This document shows, in pieces, positions 8,073 through 16,121 of a stretch of DNA of 64,000 nt; position 1 is the first letter of the stretch; each line of letters opens with the position of its first letter. The notes under the pieces were generated by a model that made no database searches, was not told the origin of the DNA, and was given only the letters and a program-made list of their open reading frames with translations. This DNA is from Candidatus Calescibacterium sp. (lineage in GTDB: Bacteria; DRYD01). Position numbers and translations under genes: made by a program. The stretch lies in contig JANXCV010000001.1 of NCBI GenBank assembly GCA_025059235.1, positions 143,204 to 207,203 on the forward strand. Direction: 5' to 3'.

Positions 8073-8882
8073 ATGAAAATTCTGAACGTTATAGAGAAAA
8101 TAAAAGCTGATTCTCGATTTTCAAGGAAGAATGAATTAACAATAATAGATGATCTGGAAGCATTCAGGATATATCTAAAAATAAACCCTGAAAATAGATT
8201 TCCCCTCCAGAAAATCTTAATTAATTCGAAAATAGACTGGGAAAAAATTGGGCTATCAGAATATCTTAGGAAGTTGGATGATTTAGTAGAGCCGGTTGAT
8301 GAAAAAATTTTAGTCAGAGTTTTGAAGGTTGAAAATCCCCAGATATGCGCACTGATAAAAATACCTTCCGATATATACAACTATCGTGAAATAATCGAAA
8401 ACTTAACTCAAACGAAGGTTTGTATAGTTTTAGATTCTATACAAAATCCATGGAATTTGGGAGGGATATTGCGTACGAATTCTGCCTTCGGAGTATTTAA
8501 CAACATCCTTCTAGGAAACCCCGTTTTCCCCTATAATCCAAGAGTAATAAGATCTTCCAAAGGATATATCTTTGAACAAAACATAAAGATAGTTAATGAA
8601 CACCAGATTAATGACCTGAGTGAGCTAGTAGAGGAATATAAGCCGGATATTTTTTTTCTAGAGAATAAGCCAGATGCAGAGGAAGTCAACCAAATTAACC
8701 TTACGAACAGAATATGTTTTTTAGTTTTAGGAAATGAAGAAAGAGGAATAAGCGAGAATACCAGAAAGATTTTTAAGGGTTATAGATCTGTAAGGATACC
8801 AATCAGGACAGAAAGTTTAAACGTCTTTTCAGCACACTCCATCCTATTATTCGTTTTATCCCAACAACTGAGGAATTTATAA
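8073..8882 (+). CDS. SpoU/TrmH-family RNA 2'-O-methyltransferase
   Basis: A 269-residue RNA ribose methyltransferase of the SPOUT class. The N-terminal 110 residues form a substrate-binding-like domain. The C-terminal half has the three family motifs: motif 1 DSIQNPWNLGGILRT with the catalytic Asn/Arg region, motif 2 LVLGNEERGIS, and motif 3 VRIPIRTESLNVFSAHSI, which forms the SAM-binding knot. The target could be 23S rRNA (RlmB-like) or tRNA, and sequence reading alone does not decide. It starts 18 bases after the MBL-fold gene. Confidence 0.9.
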   Translation: MKILNVIEKIKADSRFSRKNELTIIDDLEAFRIYLKINPENRFPLQKILINSKIDWEKIGLSEYLRKLDDLVEPVDEKILVRVLKVENPQICALIKIPSDIYNYREIIENLTQTKVCIVLDSIQNPWNLGGILRTNSAFGVFNNILLGNPVFPYNPRVIRSSKGYIFEQNIKIVNEHQINDLSELVEEYKPDIFFLENKPDAEEVNQINLTNRICFLVLGNEERGISENTRKIFKGYRSVRIPIRTESLNVFSAHSILLFVLSQQLRNL

Positions 8883-8919
8883 AAATTCAACCAAATATAA
8901 AGTAGGAAGGTGATGCTCT

Positions 8920-9063
8920 ATGTTAATAGTAAGTAGAAAAACTCTGTATTCAAAAGATAATTTCACCTGAAACCTAATCAAATTTTTTGAAATAGAAGAT
9001 AATAAGGATTTCCAGAAAATAAAGGACGAACTAGTTGAGCTCTATCAGGAAGCTTATAAAGAT
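8920..9063 (+). pseudogene. 5' extension of GNAT gene, interrupted by in-frame UGA
   Basis: A strong AAGGTGAT Shine-Dalgarno at 8907-8914 sits 5 bases before an ATG at 8920. Sixteen codons follow, then UGA at 8968-8970, and the same frame stays open into the GNAT domain at 9064. The 31 codons after the UGA read as the expected first strand and helix of a GNAT fold (IKFFEIEDNKDFQKIKDEL). No ATG, GTG or TTG lies in frame between the UGA and 9064. The gene is either a recent nonsense mutation, a sequencing error, or an unusual readthrough case. Confidence 0.6.
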
Positions 9064-9474
9064 TTGGATGACTATCACTATACAGATATCCAGGACATAC
9101 AAAATTATGTTCAGTGGTTACATAATCACAATGAAGAAACCTCTCTTATAATCTTAGCTTCCTGTGGCAAAGATGTAATCGGGTTTATAGCAGGAGACAT
9201 CTACTATTATGATAAAGAGCAATCCTGTCTAGTTTCAAATATCCATGAATTGGTAGTCAAACCTGAATTCAGAGGAATAGGTATAGGTACACAACTAATA
9301 TACGAATTCATAACCAGATCAAAAGAGAAAAACAAACAACTAGGTAAAAAAGTTAATCAAGTTATCCTTTGGGTTGGTAAAAACAATCAAAAGGCTATCA
9401 AATTATATACCAATCTGGGATTCTCTATACATTCAAAAGCAAATAAATGGATAAAAATGAAAATGAATATTTAG
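9064..9474 (+). CDS. GNAT-family N-acetyltransferase (open part)
   Basis: This stretch encodes 136 residues of a GCN5-related acetyltransferase, from a TTG at 9064. Motif A for acetyl-CoA binding reads VVKPEFRGIGIGTQLI. It is followed by the motif B region with a conserved NQKAIKLYTNLGF segment, and a preceding strand carries IGFIAGD. The first strand and helix of the domain are missing from this open part but are encoded just upstream, in frame, beyond a UGA at 8968. If only this part is made, the enzyme would lack its N-terminal substrate-binding arm and probably be inactive. The substrate is unknown. Confidence 0.7.
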   Translation: MDDYHYTDIQDIQNYVQWLHNHNEETSLIILASCGKDVIGFIAGDIYYYDKEQSCLVSNIHELVVKPEFRGIGIGTQLIYEFITRSKEKNKQLGKKVNQVILWVGKNNQKAIKLYTNLGFSIHSKANKWIKMKMNI

Positions 9475-9476
9475 GT

Positions 9477-10052
9477 ATGAGGTGGATCTGTTGGTTTTGT
9501 GGTAGTGTCAACGATAATCAAAAATACACCTGCCAAGTATGCAAAAGAAAATCAATGACTTTATGGCCAAAACAAGAAAAACAAAAAAAAATAACCAACC
9601 ACTATGAAGCAATAAAGTTAACAGTTGAAAAGTTTTTATCTCAACAAATATCTTCAGAAGAGTATTATAAGACTCTTGATAAAATTCAGTCGATTATAGA
9701 ATCATCATTAAATGGTATAATTCAAACAATTGATTCCATTTATCAAAATCCAACCTTTGATGAAGAAACAATACAAGAAATTGAAAAAGAATTTAAGCTT
9801 AAGGATCAGATAGAGATAGGGATTAAGGGAATAGAAATGTTTCTTGAAGCCATAGAAAAATTAAAAACTCTACCTGAAATATTCATAAAATTAGATCAAA
9901 ATAAACAGGAAGAAAATTTAATCAATCAAATAAATGAGACGAAAGAATATGCACTAAAACTAGCCTATGAAGCTACTGAATATCTTAATATTGCACTAGA
10001 AATGGCACTTAGAAACATTAACACAAAACTATACCACCCTAATCCTAACTGA
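9477..10052 (+). CDS. zinc-ribbon plus helical-domain protein, copy 1
   Basis: A protein of about 191 residues whose start is taken at the ATG 2 bases after the GNAT stop; an in-frame ATG at 9447 is an alternative. It opens with a four-cysteine zinc ribbon (CWFCG then CQVC). A linker KQEKQKKITNHYE leads to an all-helical domain of about 150 residues rich in Ile, Leu, Glu and Lys. The whole is homologous to the next gene, with matching landmarks ITNHYE/ITKHYD, EEYYKTLDKI/EEYNDTLDNI, IGIKGIEMFLEAI/IGLTGIDMFLEAI and AYEATEYLNIAL/AAEATEHLNIAL. No known family was recognised. No membrane segment is present. Confidence 0.8.
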   Translation: MRWICWFCGSVNDNQKYTCQVCKRKSMTLWPKQEKQKKITNHYEAIKLTVEKFLSQQISSEEYYKTLDKIQSIIESSLNGIIQTIDSIYQNPTFDEETIQEIEKEFKLKDQIEIGIKGIEMFLEAIEKLKTLPEIFIKLDQNKQEENLINQINETKEYALKLAYEATEYLNIALEMALRNINTKLYHPNPN

Positions 10053-10160
10053 TAACTACAAAGGATTTAGCGTCTGAAGAGGCATTCTGTGAAGAGTATT
10101 TTAACAGAAGGATTATATTTTTTCGAATAGAATTTTATCTCATAGAAAATCAGAACTTTC

Positions 10161-10736
10161 ATGGGGTTTTTCAAGGTGGGCAGGATTTGTATAAAGTGTG
10201 GTAGTAACAACCCTGACTCGGAAAACTACTGTTTGAATTGTGGAGCAATCCTTCCGAGGATATCCAAAGGGGTAGTAAGGCCACCCAGAGTAAAAATCAC
10301 CAAACATTATGACATCATAAGACTAAAGGTAGAACAATTATTGGCACATGAAATATCCTATGAAGAATATAACGACACTCTTGATAACATTTATTACAAG
10401 ATAGAAGAAGCTGGTAATACGATTGAGAATATGGAGATACCGGAAGAATTGGCCCCATATTTCAAAGAACAGATAGAAATTGGATTAACAGGGATAGATA
10501 TGTTCCTTGAAGCCATCAATGAACTAAGAGCTTTACCGGAATTAATGGAAGAATTGAACAACACTGAAAGCGAGGAAGTAAGAGAAAACATAGTAAATGA
10601 AATAGAGAGGATAAAGGGGAATGCACTTAACCTAGCTGCAGAAGCGACAGAGCATCTGAACATAGCCCTAGATATGGCAATGGAGAATATGTCTAAATGG
10701 ACGGAAGAGGATTTTGGAGCAGGATTCTATGTATAA
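10161..10736 (+). CDS. zinc-ribbon plus helical-domain protein, copy 2
   Basis: The 191-residue paralogue of the preceding gene. The ribbon is CIKCGSNNPDSENYCLNCG, a good match to the general zinc_ribbon pattern. Residues 45-190 are helical and acidic (NNTESEEVRENIVNEI, AAEATEHLNIALDMAM). It is separated from copy 1 by 108 non-coding bases, so the pair arose by tandem duplication and then diverged. The ribbon-plus-helix layout suggests a protein-protein scaffold, but this is inference. It ends 3 bases before the YifB-type ATPase gene. Confidence 0.82.
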   Translation: MGFFKVGRICIKCGSNNPDSENYCLNCGAILPRISKGVVRPPRVKITKHYDIIRLKVEQLLAHEISYEEYNDTLDNIYYKIEEAGNTIENMEIPEELAPYFKEQIEIGLTGIDMFLEAINELRALPELMEELNNTESEEVRENIVNEIERIKGNALNLAAEATEHLNIALDMAMENMSKWTEEDFGAGFYV

Positions 10737-10739
10737 TAG

Positions 10740-12254
10740 ATGTATTCTAAGACCTTCACATTTTTTACTGCCCCTCCTTGTATCACGATAGAGTGCCATA
10801 TTTCCAGAGGGATCCCCTCCCTCAATATAATAGGACTTCCCTCAAAGTCTATAAAAGAATCAAAAGATAGGATAAAAAGTGCACTAAACTCGATCGGTAT
10901 AGAATTACCTCCCAAGAGAATCACGATAAACCTCAACCCCGTAGACATTACGAAACATGGGAACCATTTCGACCTACCTATTGCAATCTCAATACTCAAA
11001 GCTCTGAACTACTTGAGATTAGAAGACAATGTTTTGATAGCTGGAGAAATCTCACTTAATGGTCGAGTACTAGCCGTAAGAGGAATAATAAACTACATGC
11101 TCATTCTGAAAGATCAACTATCCAAATTCAAATTTCTCATTTTACCCAAAGATAATAAAAACGAAATATCTATTTTGAAAAACTATCTTCCGATAAGAGT
11201 AAAATTCATCTCTTCGATACCGGAAATCTTTGAGTTAGGAAAAATAAGCATATGTACGGATTTTGAAGAGATAGAAGTGAATTCAGAGAAGGAGGAACTT
11301 ATAGATTTGTTTAACAGCATAAGGGGGCAGGAATTAGCAAAGTATTCTCTTACGATAGCTGTAAGCGGTAGGCATAATCTTTTAATGATTGGTCCTCCTG
11401 GGACGGGTAAATCTGTGCTTTCTAAATCTGCTTTATCTCTCTTTCCAAGTCCCAGCCAAGAGGAGTTTATAGAGATAGCTCAGGTTTATAATTTAGCCGG
11501 ATACGATTTTGATTACTGGATAAAATTCAAAGAAATTCGTCCTTATAGAAACCCACATCATACTTCTTCATATGCTTCTATAGTTGGGGGTTCGAAAGAA
11601 GCTAAGATGGGTGAGATAACTTTGGCACATAAGGGAATACTTTTTCTGGATGAGTTTCCCGAATTTAATAAGAACGTGATAGAAGCTCTAAGAGAACCAC
11701 TAGAATCGAAGATAATAACTATTTCGAGAGTGGAGTCAAAGGTTACTTATCCCTGCGATTTTCTCTTAATAGCTGCTATGAATCCTTGCCCCTGCGGATA
11801 TTACAAAACAAATATTAAAGAATGTAAATGCTATCCAAATCAAATATCGAAATATTGGTCCAAACTGTCGGGACCTATTCTCGATAGAATAGATATCTTC
11901 ATAGAAGTAAGTAATATCCCCTTCGAAAAGATTTCAACCCAAAAATATTCAGACTATGAATATTATACAGTCCTTGTATCCAATTCGTTCAAAGCCAGAG
12001 AAAATAGAAAACAGAATAAGTATAATTCAGAATTGTCAATAGAGGAAATCAATAAGTACTGTTTTAATAGGCTTGAAAGACCGGCAAAAGAAGCTATAGA
12101 AAAAATATATGAAAAGCAGAAGTTATCCGTTCGAAAGTTTCATAAGATACTTAAAATTGCAAGAACGATAGCTGACCTAAACCTAGAAGACCAAATATCC
12201 TTAACCTCACTATTAAACGCTTACAAATTAGCAATAAACAGATATCTAGAATAA
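10740..12254 (+). CDS. comM: YifB/ComM-family Mg-chelatase-like AAA+ ATPase
   Basis: A 504-residue ComM-type hexameric helicase, which promotes branch migration during natural transformation. The N-terminal ChlI-like domain (residues 1-165) starts with the typical segment around GIPSLNIIGLPSKSIKES. The AAA+ core has Walker A GPPGTGKS near residue 217, NPHHTSSYASIVGG, Walker B GILFLDEFPEF, and the family hallmark NPCPCGYY near residue 345. The C-terminal lid region follows. The length matches the family. The presence of several pilin-like genes makes a link with DNA uptake possible. The ATG is 3 bases after the zinc-ribbon gene. Confidence 0.93.
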   Translation: MYSKTFTFFTAPPCITIECHISRGIPSLNIIGLPSKSIKESKDRIKSALNSIGIELPPKRITINLNPVDITKHGNHFDLPIAISILKALNYLRLEDNVLIAGEISLNGRVLAVRGIINYMLILKDQLSKFKFLILPKDNKNEISILKNYLPIRVKFISSIPEIFELGKISICTDFEEIEVNSEKEELIDLFNSIRGQELAKYSLTIAVSGRHNLLMIGPPGTGKSVLSKSALSLFPSPSQEEFIEIAQVYNLAGYDFDYWIKFKEIRPYRNPHHTSSYASIVGGSKEAKMGEITLAHKGILFLDEFPEFNKNVIEALREPLESKIITISRVESKVTYPCDFLLIAAMNPCPCGYYKTNIKECKCYPNQISKYWSKLSGPILDRIDIFIEVSNIPFEKISTQKYSDYEYYTVLVSNSFKARENRKQNKYNSELSIEEINKYCFNRLERPAKEAIEKIYEKQKLSVRKFHKILKIARTIADLNLEDQISLTSLLNAYKLAINRYLE

Positions 12255-12308
12255 AGGTAAAAAAAAACTTAGGAAAGAATTTTTAATAAAGCCCAAAGGT
12301 GATGTCTA

Positions 12309-13439
12309 ATGAAATTGTTTCAAACAGGAGAAATAATACTTAATACATACGAAGTATTAGAGTTGCTCAATTCTGGAGGAATGGGTAATGTATACAAAGC
12401 AAAACATTTAAAAATACCCAAAGTATTCGCTATAAAACAGCTAAAACTAGATCAATATAAAAGTCTGTTTATAGGAAGTTTCATCTCGGAAATTTCGATA
12501 CTTAGATCTTTAAAACATCCAAATATATCGAAATTCTATGACAGCTTTTATTTTAACGATAACTTTTTTTATGTAATGGAGTTTATAGAGGGGGAAGATA
12601 TAAAAACTTTTTTTAAAAACAATCCGGATTTGAGTGAAGAAAGGATATTGAAATATTTCATAATGTCACTGAATGCCATAGATTACCTCCATTCAAAATC
12701 GATAATCCATAGGGATATAAAACCATCAAATGTGCTCATAGATTTTAAGAAAGATATGGTAAAGATAATAGATTTTGGTATATCTAATTTTCTGAATAGG
12801 AATATTGTGTTTGTTAGTCCTGGGTATTCCCCTCCTGAACAATATCACACCTTTCCTCCAAAACCATACAACGATATATTCTCTTTAGGTATGACTTTTC
12901 TAGAAGCTTTATCATGTCAAAAACCATATGAACAAAAAAATACTTTCGATAGAGAAATCCATAAAAAGTATGTAGAAACTGCAGTAGAAAAAATTAAAAA
13001 CAAAGTATCACAAAGCTTTTTGGATATAATACTGAAATGTGTAGAATCAGAACCCGAAAAAAGATTTCAGCAAATATCAGAAATTATGGAAAAGTTAAGA
13101 AGTGAAAAATTTACGATAGACAATACTTACTTGATAGAATTCAATAACTATCTAGAGTATGTAGAAAAAGTATTTCAAAAAGTTGAAGAGACTTTTAGAG
13201 AAAAGTTAGGCAGAAATCTCATAGAATTAGAAATAGAGAAATCAGTAGATATGATGGTAATAAAAATCTTCGATATGAATCAATTGTCTATATTTTTGAT
13301 TTTTGATCTTCAGGAAATATTGGTATATGTTGTTCCATATTTGAGTAAAGGTTTTCTAGCTATAAAAGCAGATATGCAGAAGGTCGGAGAAGATGAGTTA
13401 GTAACTGAGCTACTGAAAATAGCAGGGTATAATTCTTAA
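12309..13439 (+). CDS. Ser/Thr protein kinase
   Basis: A 376-residue cytosolic Hanks-type kinase. The glycine loop GGMGNVY is at about residue 23, the catalytic lysine in FAIKQL, the loop HRDIKPSNVL near residue 136, IDFGISN as the DFG motif, and a PPEQ segment in place of APE. All core residues needed for activity are present. After residue 280 comes a C-terminal domain of about 95 residues with no membrane segment, containing strands such as MVIKIF and IFLIFDLQ, of unknown type. A clear AAAGGTGAT Shine-Dalgarno lies 5 bases before the ATG. It is the last gene of the plus-strand run. Confidence 0.92.
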   Translation: MKLFQTGEIILNTYEVLELLNSGGMGNVYKAKHLKIPKVFAIKQLKLDQYKSLFIGSFISEISILRSLKHPNISKFYDSFYFNDNFFYVMEFIEGEDIKTFFKNNPDLSEERILKYFIMSLNAIDYLHSKSIIHRDIKPSNVLIDFKKDMVKIIDFGISNFLNRNIVFVSPGYSPPEQYHTFPPKPYNDIFSLGMTFLEALSCQKPYEQKNTFDREIHKKYVETAVEKIKNKVSQSFLDIILKCVESEPEKRFQQISEIMEKLRSEKFTIDNTYLIEFNNYLEYVEKVFQKVEETFREKLGRNLIELEIEKSVDMMVIKIFDMNQLSIFLIFDLQEILVYVVPYLSKGFLAIKADMQKVGEDELVTELLKIAGYNS

Positions 13440-13496
13440 CTAGTGTCCGATGTATGGTAACCTTGGAATTCTTCTCTTGTGTGTGACAATATGCTT

Positions 13497-13525
13497 AGGA
13501 CAAACAAGTAAGCATTCGCTATAAT
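13497..13525 (+). promoter_or_regulatory. possible antisense promoter
   Basis: AGGACA at 13497-13502 and a perfect TATAAT at 13520-13525 are separated by 17 bases, the ideal sigma-70 spacing. The -35 matches 4 of 6 positions. It lies in the short gap between two convergent genes and would transcribe across the 3' end of the minus-strand gene at 13548-14813. No clear protein gene lies downstream on this strand, so the product would be an antisense RNA if the promoter is used. Confidence 0.3.
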
Positions 13526-13547
13526 TTTTATGGTTATGAAGGGTTAC

Positions 13548-14813
13548 TTAAAAAGTACTGTAATATCTCAACAATATTTCTTCTTTTTTTACTTCAAGTT
13601 CGATTTTTTTCAAGAAAGCTTCGACTTCATTTGAGCGTATAAGATAATTTATTTGGCTGATAGAAAAGCCCTGGGATTCAACAATAGATATGGGTAATTC
13701 ACTTACGTTATTGAGTGAAAAATAAGCGGTGTTATAGTTTTCGGCTCTACTGTCAAACCTTATTAAAAACGGAAGATTTTTATAAGAAAACGTCAAGAAT
13801 ATTCCGTAGTAACAGGTATACAAATTGTATTCAACTGGAATATTGGTCAATTTTATCACTTTTTCTGTTTTTCCTTCAGGACTGATAAAAACCACATATA
13901 TACTATCTTGATGGTTAAAGTCTAGTATGGCATAATTTTGGTAGTTTGAGATTTTGAGATTTATGAATTCTCCACCTTGAATATGAAACATCTTTTCCAA
14001 TCTCCTATTTTCTTTAGAAATTTTCAATAGATGTTTAGAGTTATCGTATTTCTTAAGGATAAGGAAGAGGTATTCTGTGTTAGAAGAAAAACTGGTCACA
14101 TATGAGTATGGATTTATGACGTACTGTTTGTAGGAGGAGGTATCTATTAGAAGAGGTAAGTCGTTGCCTTCTGAGATTAGGTTAAGTATCACGAACTTTT
14201 CCTCAAAACCTATCTTTACCACATTTTGTTTAAATAGGAATTCGAAGTCTTTTTTATTTGGTTCAAAAGAGAAGAAGAGGATATGTTTTTTATTTTTATC
14301 GTTTTCTAGAAGAACTCCCAAATTTTCAGGATTCAGATATATCAACTCTTGCCTATAATTCTGATTAAATTCAATTTCATGACATTCCAGTAGGTTGATG
14401 TTATAGTCTAGTTTTAGGGAATATAGTTTTTGATCTGATTTTATGACTGCTCTTGAGTACATCTTTTTCTGATCAAAAGCTATACCCTGAAAGTTTATAT
14501 TCTTTAATCTTATTAGGTTTGAGTTAATCAAATTACCGTATAGATCGATTTTGGATAGGTATAAGGAGTTGGGTGTCTGAAAGGATGTAAATACGTGCTT
14601 ATAAGTGTAGTTACCTATATGGGGTATTTTTGCTTGATATAGATCAAAGATGGTGTAGTAGTTTACTAGAGTACTTGAATGCTGTTGCCGATCATCATTG
14701 GAAATTGACCTGAATTTTATGTCCAAGTTTAAGAGAAAAATGATAAGCAGAGCAGAAAAATAAGAAATGAATGAGTAAAGAAAAATTTTTAAGTATTCTG
14801 AAAATCTCCTCAT
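13548..14813 (-). CDS. membrane-anchored protein of unknown function
   Basis: A 421-residue protein not recognised. Residues 8-30 form one strong membrane helix (IFLYSFISYFSALLIIFLL) after a short basic start, so it is anchored in the inner membrane with the rest outside the cytoplasm. The remaining 390 residues are rich in short beta-strand patterns with frequent Asn, Tyr, Phe and Lys (for example LIYLNPENLGVLLEN and IYVVFISPEGKTEKVIKL), resembling a beta-propeller. No enzyme motif was found. It is a single gene, convergent with the kinase gene and divergent from the next. Confidence 0.7.
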   Translation of the reverse strand: MRRFSEYLKIFLYSFISYFSALLIIFLLNLDIKFRSISNDDRQQHSSTLVNYYTIFDLYQAKIPHIGNYTYKHVFTSFQTPNSLYLSKIDLYGNLINSNLIRLKNINFQGIAFDQKKMYSRAVIKSDQKLYSLKLDYNINLLECHEIEFNQNYRQELIYLNPENLGVLLENDKNKKHILFFSFEPNKKDFEFLFKQNVVKIGFEEKFVILNLISEGNDLPLLIDTSSYKQYVINPYSYVTSFSSNTEYLFLILKKYDNSKHLLKISKENRRLEKMFHIQGGEFINLKISNYQNYAILDFNHQDSIYVVFISPEGKTEKVIKLTNIPVEYNLYTCYYGIFLTFSYKNLPFLIRFDSRAENYNTAYFSLNNVSELPISIVESQGFSISQINYLIRSNEVEAFLKKIELEVKKEEILLRYYSTF

Positions 14814-14970
14814 TTTCTTGTCTTATACCTAAGAAATTCTGACATCTCTTTGATATAATTTTCCGGATAATATATTGAAAACCTACTGACAAACGGTCTA
14901 TAAATGGAAGGGATTGAGAATCAAAGGAAGAAATAGTAATCTATAGAAAATCTCAGTAAAGGTAACAGAG

Positions 14971-15825
14971 ATGGTTGAAGTCTATAAGACGTATAAATTG
15001 TTCATTAATAATGAATTTGTAAGGAGCGAGGGTGGTAGAACGTATAAAATCTATAACAAGGAGGGTAAATTTATAGCCAACGTTCCTAGAAGTTCAAAGA
15101 AGGATTTAAGAGAGGCAGTAAAATGTGCAAAAAATGCTCTTAAAATATGGAACAAAAAATCTCCCTATAACAAAGGACAAATAATCTACAGAATAGCAGA
15201 AGAATTAGAAAACAGAAAACAAGAGATTATAAATGAACTTAAAAAACACAATTTAGAGGATCCTCAAAATGAGGTTTCCAAATCAATAGATAGACTTATA
15301 CATTATGCTGGTTGGACGGATAAATATAGTCATATCCTTGGTACGGTGAATTCTGTTTCATCTCCTTTTGTAAACTATTCTATTCCTGAATATGTTGGAG
15401 TAGTTGGGTGTATAGTTCCCTCTAATCCTCCCTTACTTTCATTTATTACCCAGGTTATACCTGCAATAGTTACGGGAAATACAGTAGTTGCGGTCATCAG
15501 TGACAATCCACTACCTGTTTTAACCTTCGCGGAAATATTAATGACTTCTGACCTACCTGCAGGAGTGATAAATATCCTCTCTCAATACAACAATGAGTTG
15601 ATAGATCATTTAGTAAAACATATGGACATAAATCTGATACACTATATTGGTGAGGATGGAGAGATAATTGATAAGATAATTGAGGGAGCCAGTATAAACT
15701 TGAAGAGGGTTCAGATAGAAAAATTAAAACCAGAGGAATTTTTTGATGACTACAAAGCAGAGGGTTTATATTGGATAGAGAAATTTGTACAGATCAAGAC
15801 TGTATGGATTCCCCAGTCGTTTTAG
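14971..15825 (+). CDS. truncated aldehyde dehydrogenase-like protein, probably inactive
   Basis: The 284 residues keep the ALDH N-terminal NAD-binding part: LFINNEFVRSEGG, a helix with RIAEELENRKQEII, then VGVVGCIVPSNPPLLS and VIPAIVTGNTVVAV. Around residue 245 (NLKRVQIEKL, equivalent to NLKRVxLELGGK) the sequence jumps to the family's extreme C-terminus, EKFVQIKTVWI. The whole catalytic domain with the nucleophilic Cys and the general-base Glu is absent. The family is usually about 480-500 residues. The cofactor-binding Lys of the KPSE motif is replaced as well (AVISD). A structural or regulatory role is possible. A zinc-ribbon membrane protein follows after 9 bases. Confidence 0.8.
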   Translation: MVEVYKTYKLFINNEFVRSEGGRTYKIYNKEGKFIANVPRSSKKDLREAVKCAKNALKIWNKKSPYNKGQIIYRIAEELENRKQEIINELKKHNLEDPQNEVSKSIDRLIHYAGWTDKYSHILGTVNSVSSPFVNYSIPEYVGVVGCIVPSNPPLLSFITQVIPAIVTGNTVVAVISDNPLPVLTFAEILMTSDLPAGVINILSQYNNELIDHLVKHMDINLIHYIGEDGEIIDKIIEGASINLKRVQIEKLKPEEFFDDYKAEGLYWIEKFVQIKTVWIPQSF

Positions 15826-15834
15826 GAGGATTAC

Positions 15835-16113
15835 ATGTTTCAATGTCCCCAGTGTAGAAACTATGTAGACCCCGGCGCTAATGTCTGTCCGTATTGTGGT
15901 TTTGTGCTGAAGCAGCCCAACCAGTATCCCCCGTATACTTCTTCACAACAACCTCCACAGCATTATCCTCCACCACCGTATATACCTACGAACACTACAC
16001 AAAGACAGGACATGAGCTGGATATTTATAATAATTGGGGTTATAGTTCTTGTTCTTTGTGCTTGTATTGGAACGATCTGTTTCTGTTATTTACTGGGTCA
16101 ATCTTCTTCCTAG
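15835..16113 (+). CDS. zinc-ribbon, proline-rich, single-TM protein
   Basis: A 92-residue protein. A zinc ribbon CPQCRNYVDPGANVCPYCG occupies residues 4-22. A Pro/Gln/Tyr-rich linker of about 40 residues follows, and then a C-terminal membrane helix (WIFIIIGVIVLVLCACIGTI) with four cysteines in and after it. The ribbon and linker would lie in the cytoplasm. The start has AGGAGG 5 bases upstream. Such proteins are common hypothetical genes next to kinases and sensors; the function is unknown. It follows the ALDH-like gene closely and is convergent with the clostripain gene. Confidence 0.85.
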   Translation: MFQCPQCRNYVDPGANVCPYCGFVLKQPNQYPPYTSSQQPPQHYPPPPYIPTNTTQRQDMSWIFIIIGVIVLVLCACIGTICFCYLLGQSSS

Positions 16114-16121
16114 TGTTGTGA

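Noticed and set aside
8968..8970. Genome-wide UGA recoding
   Set aside because: Many genes in the window end in UGA, overlapping starts of type ATGA are common, and RF2 is encoded.
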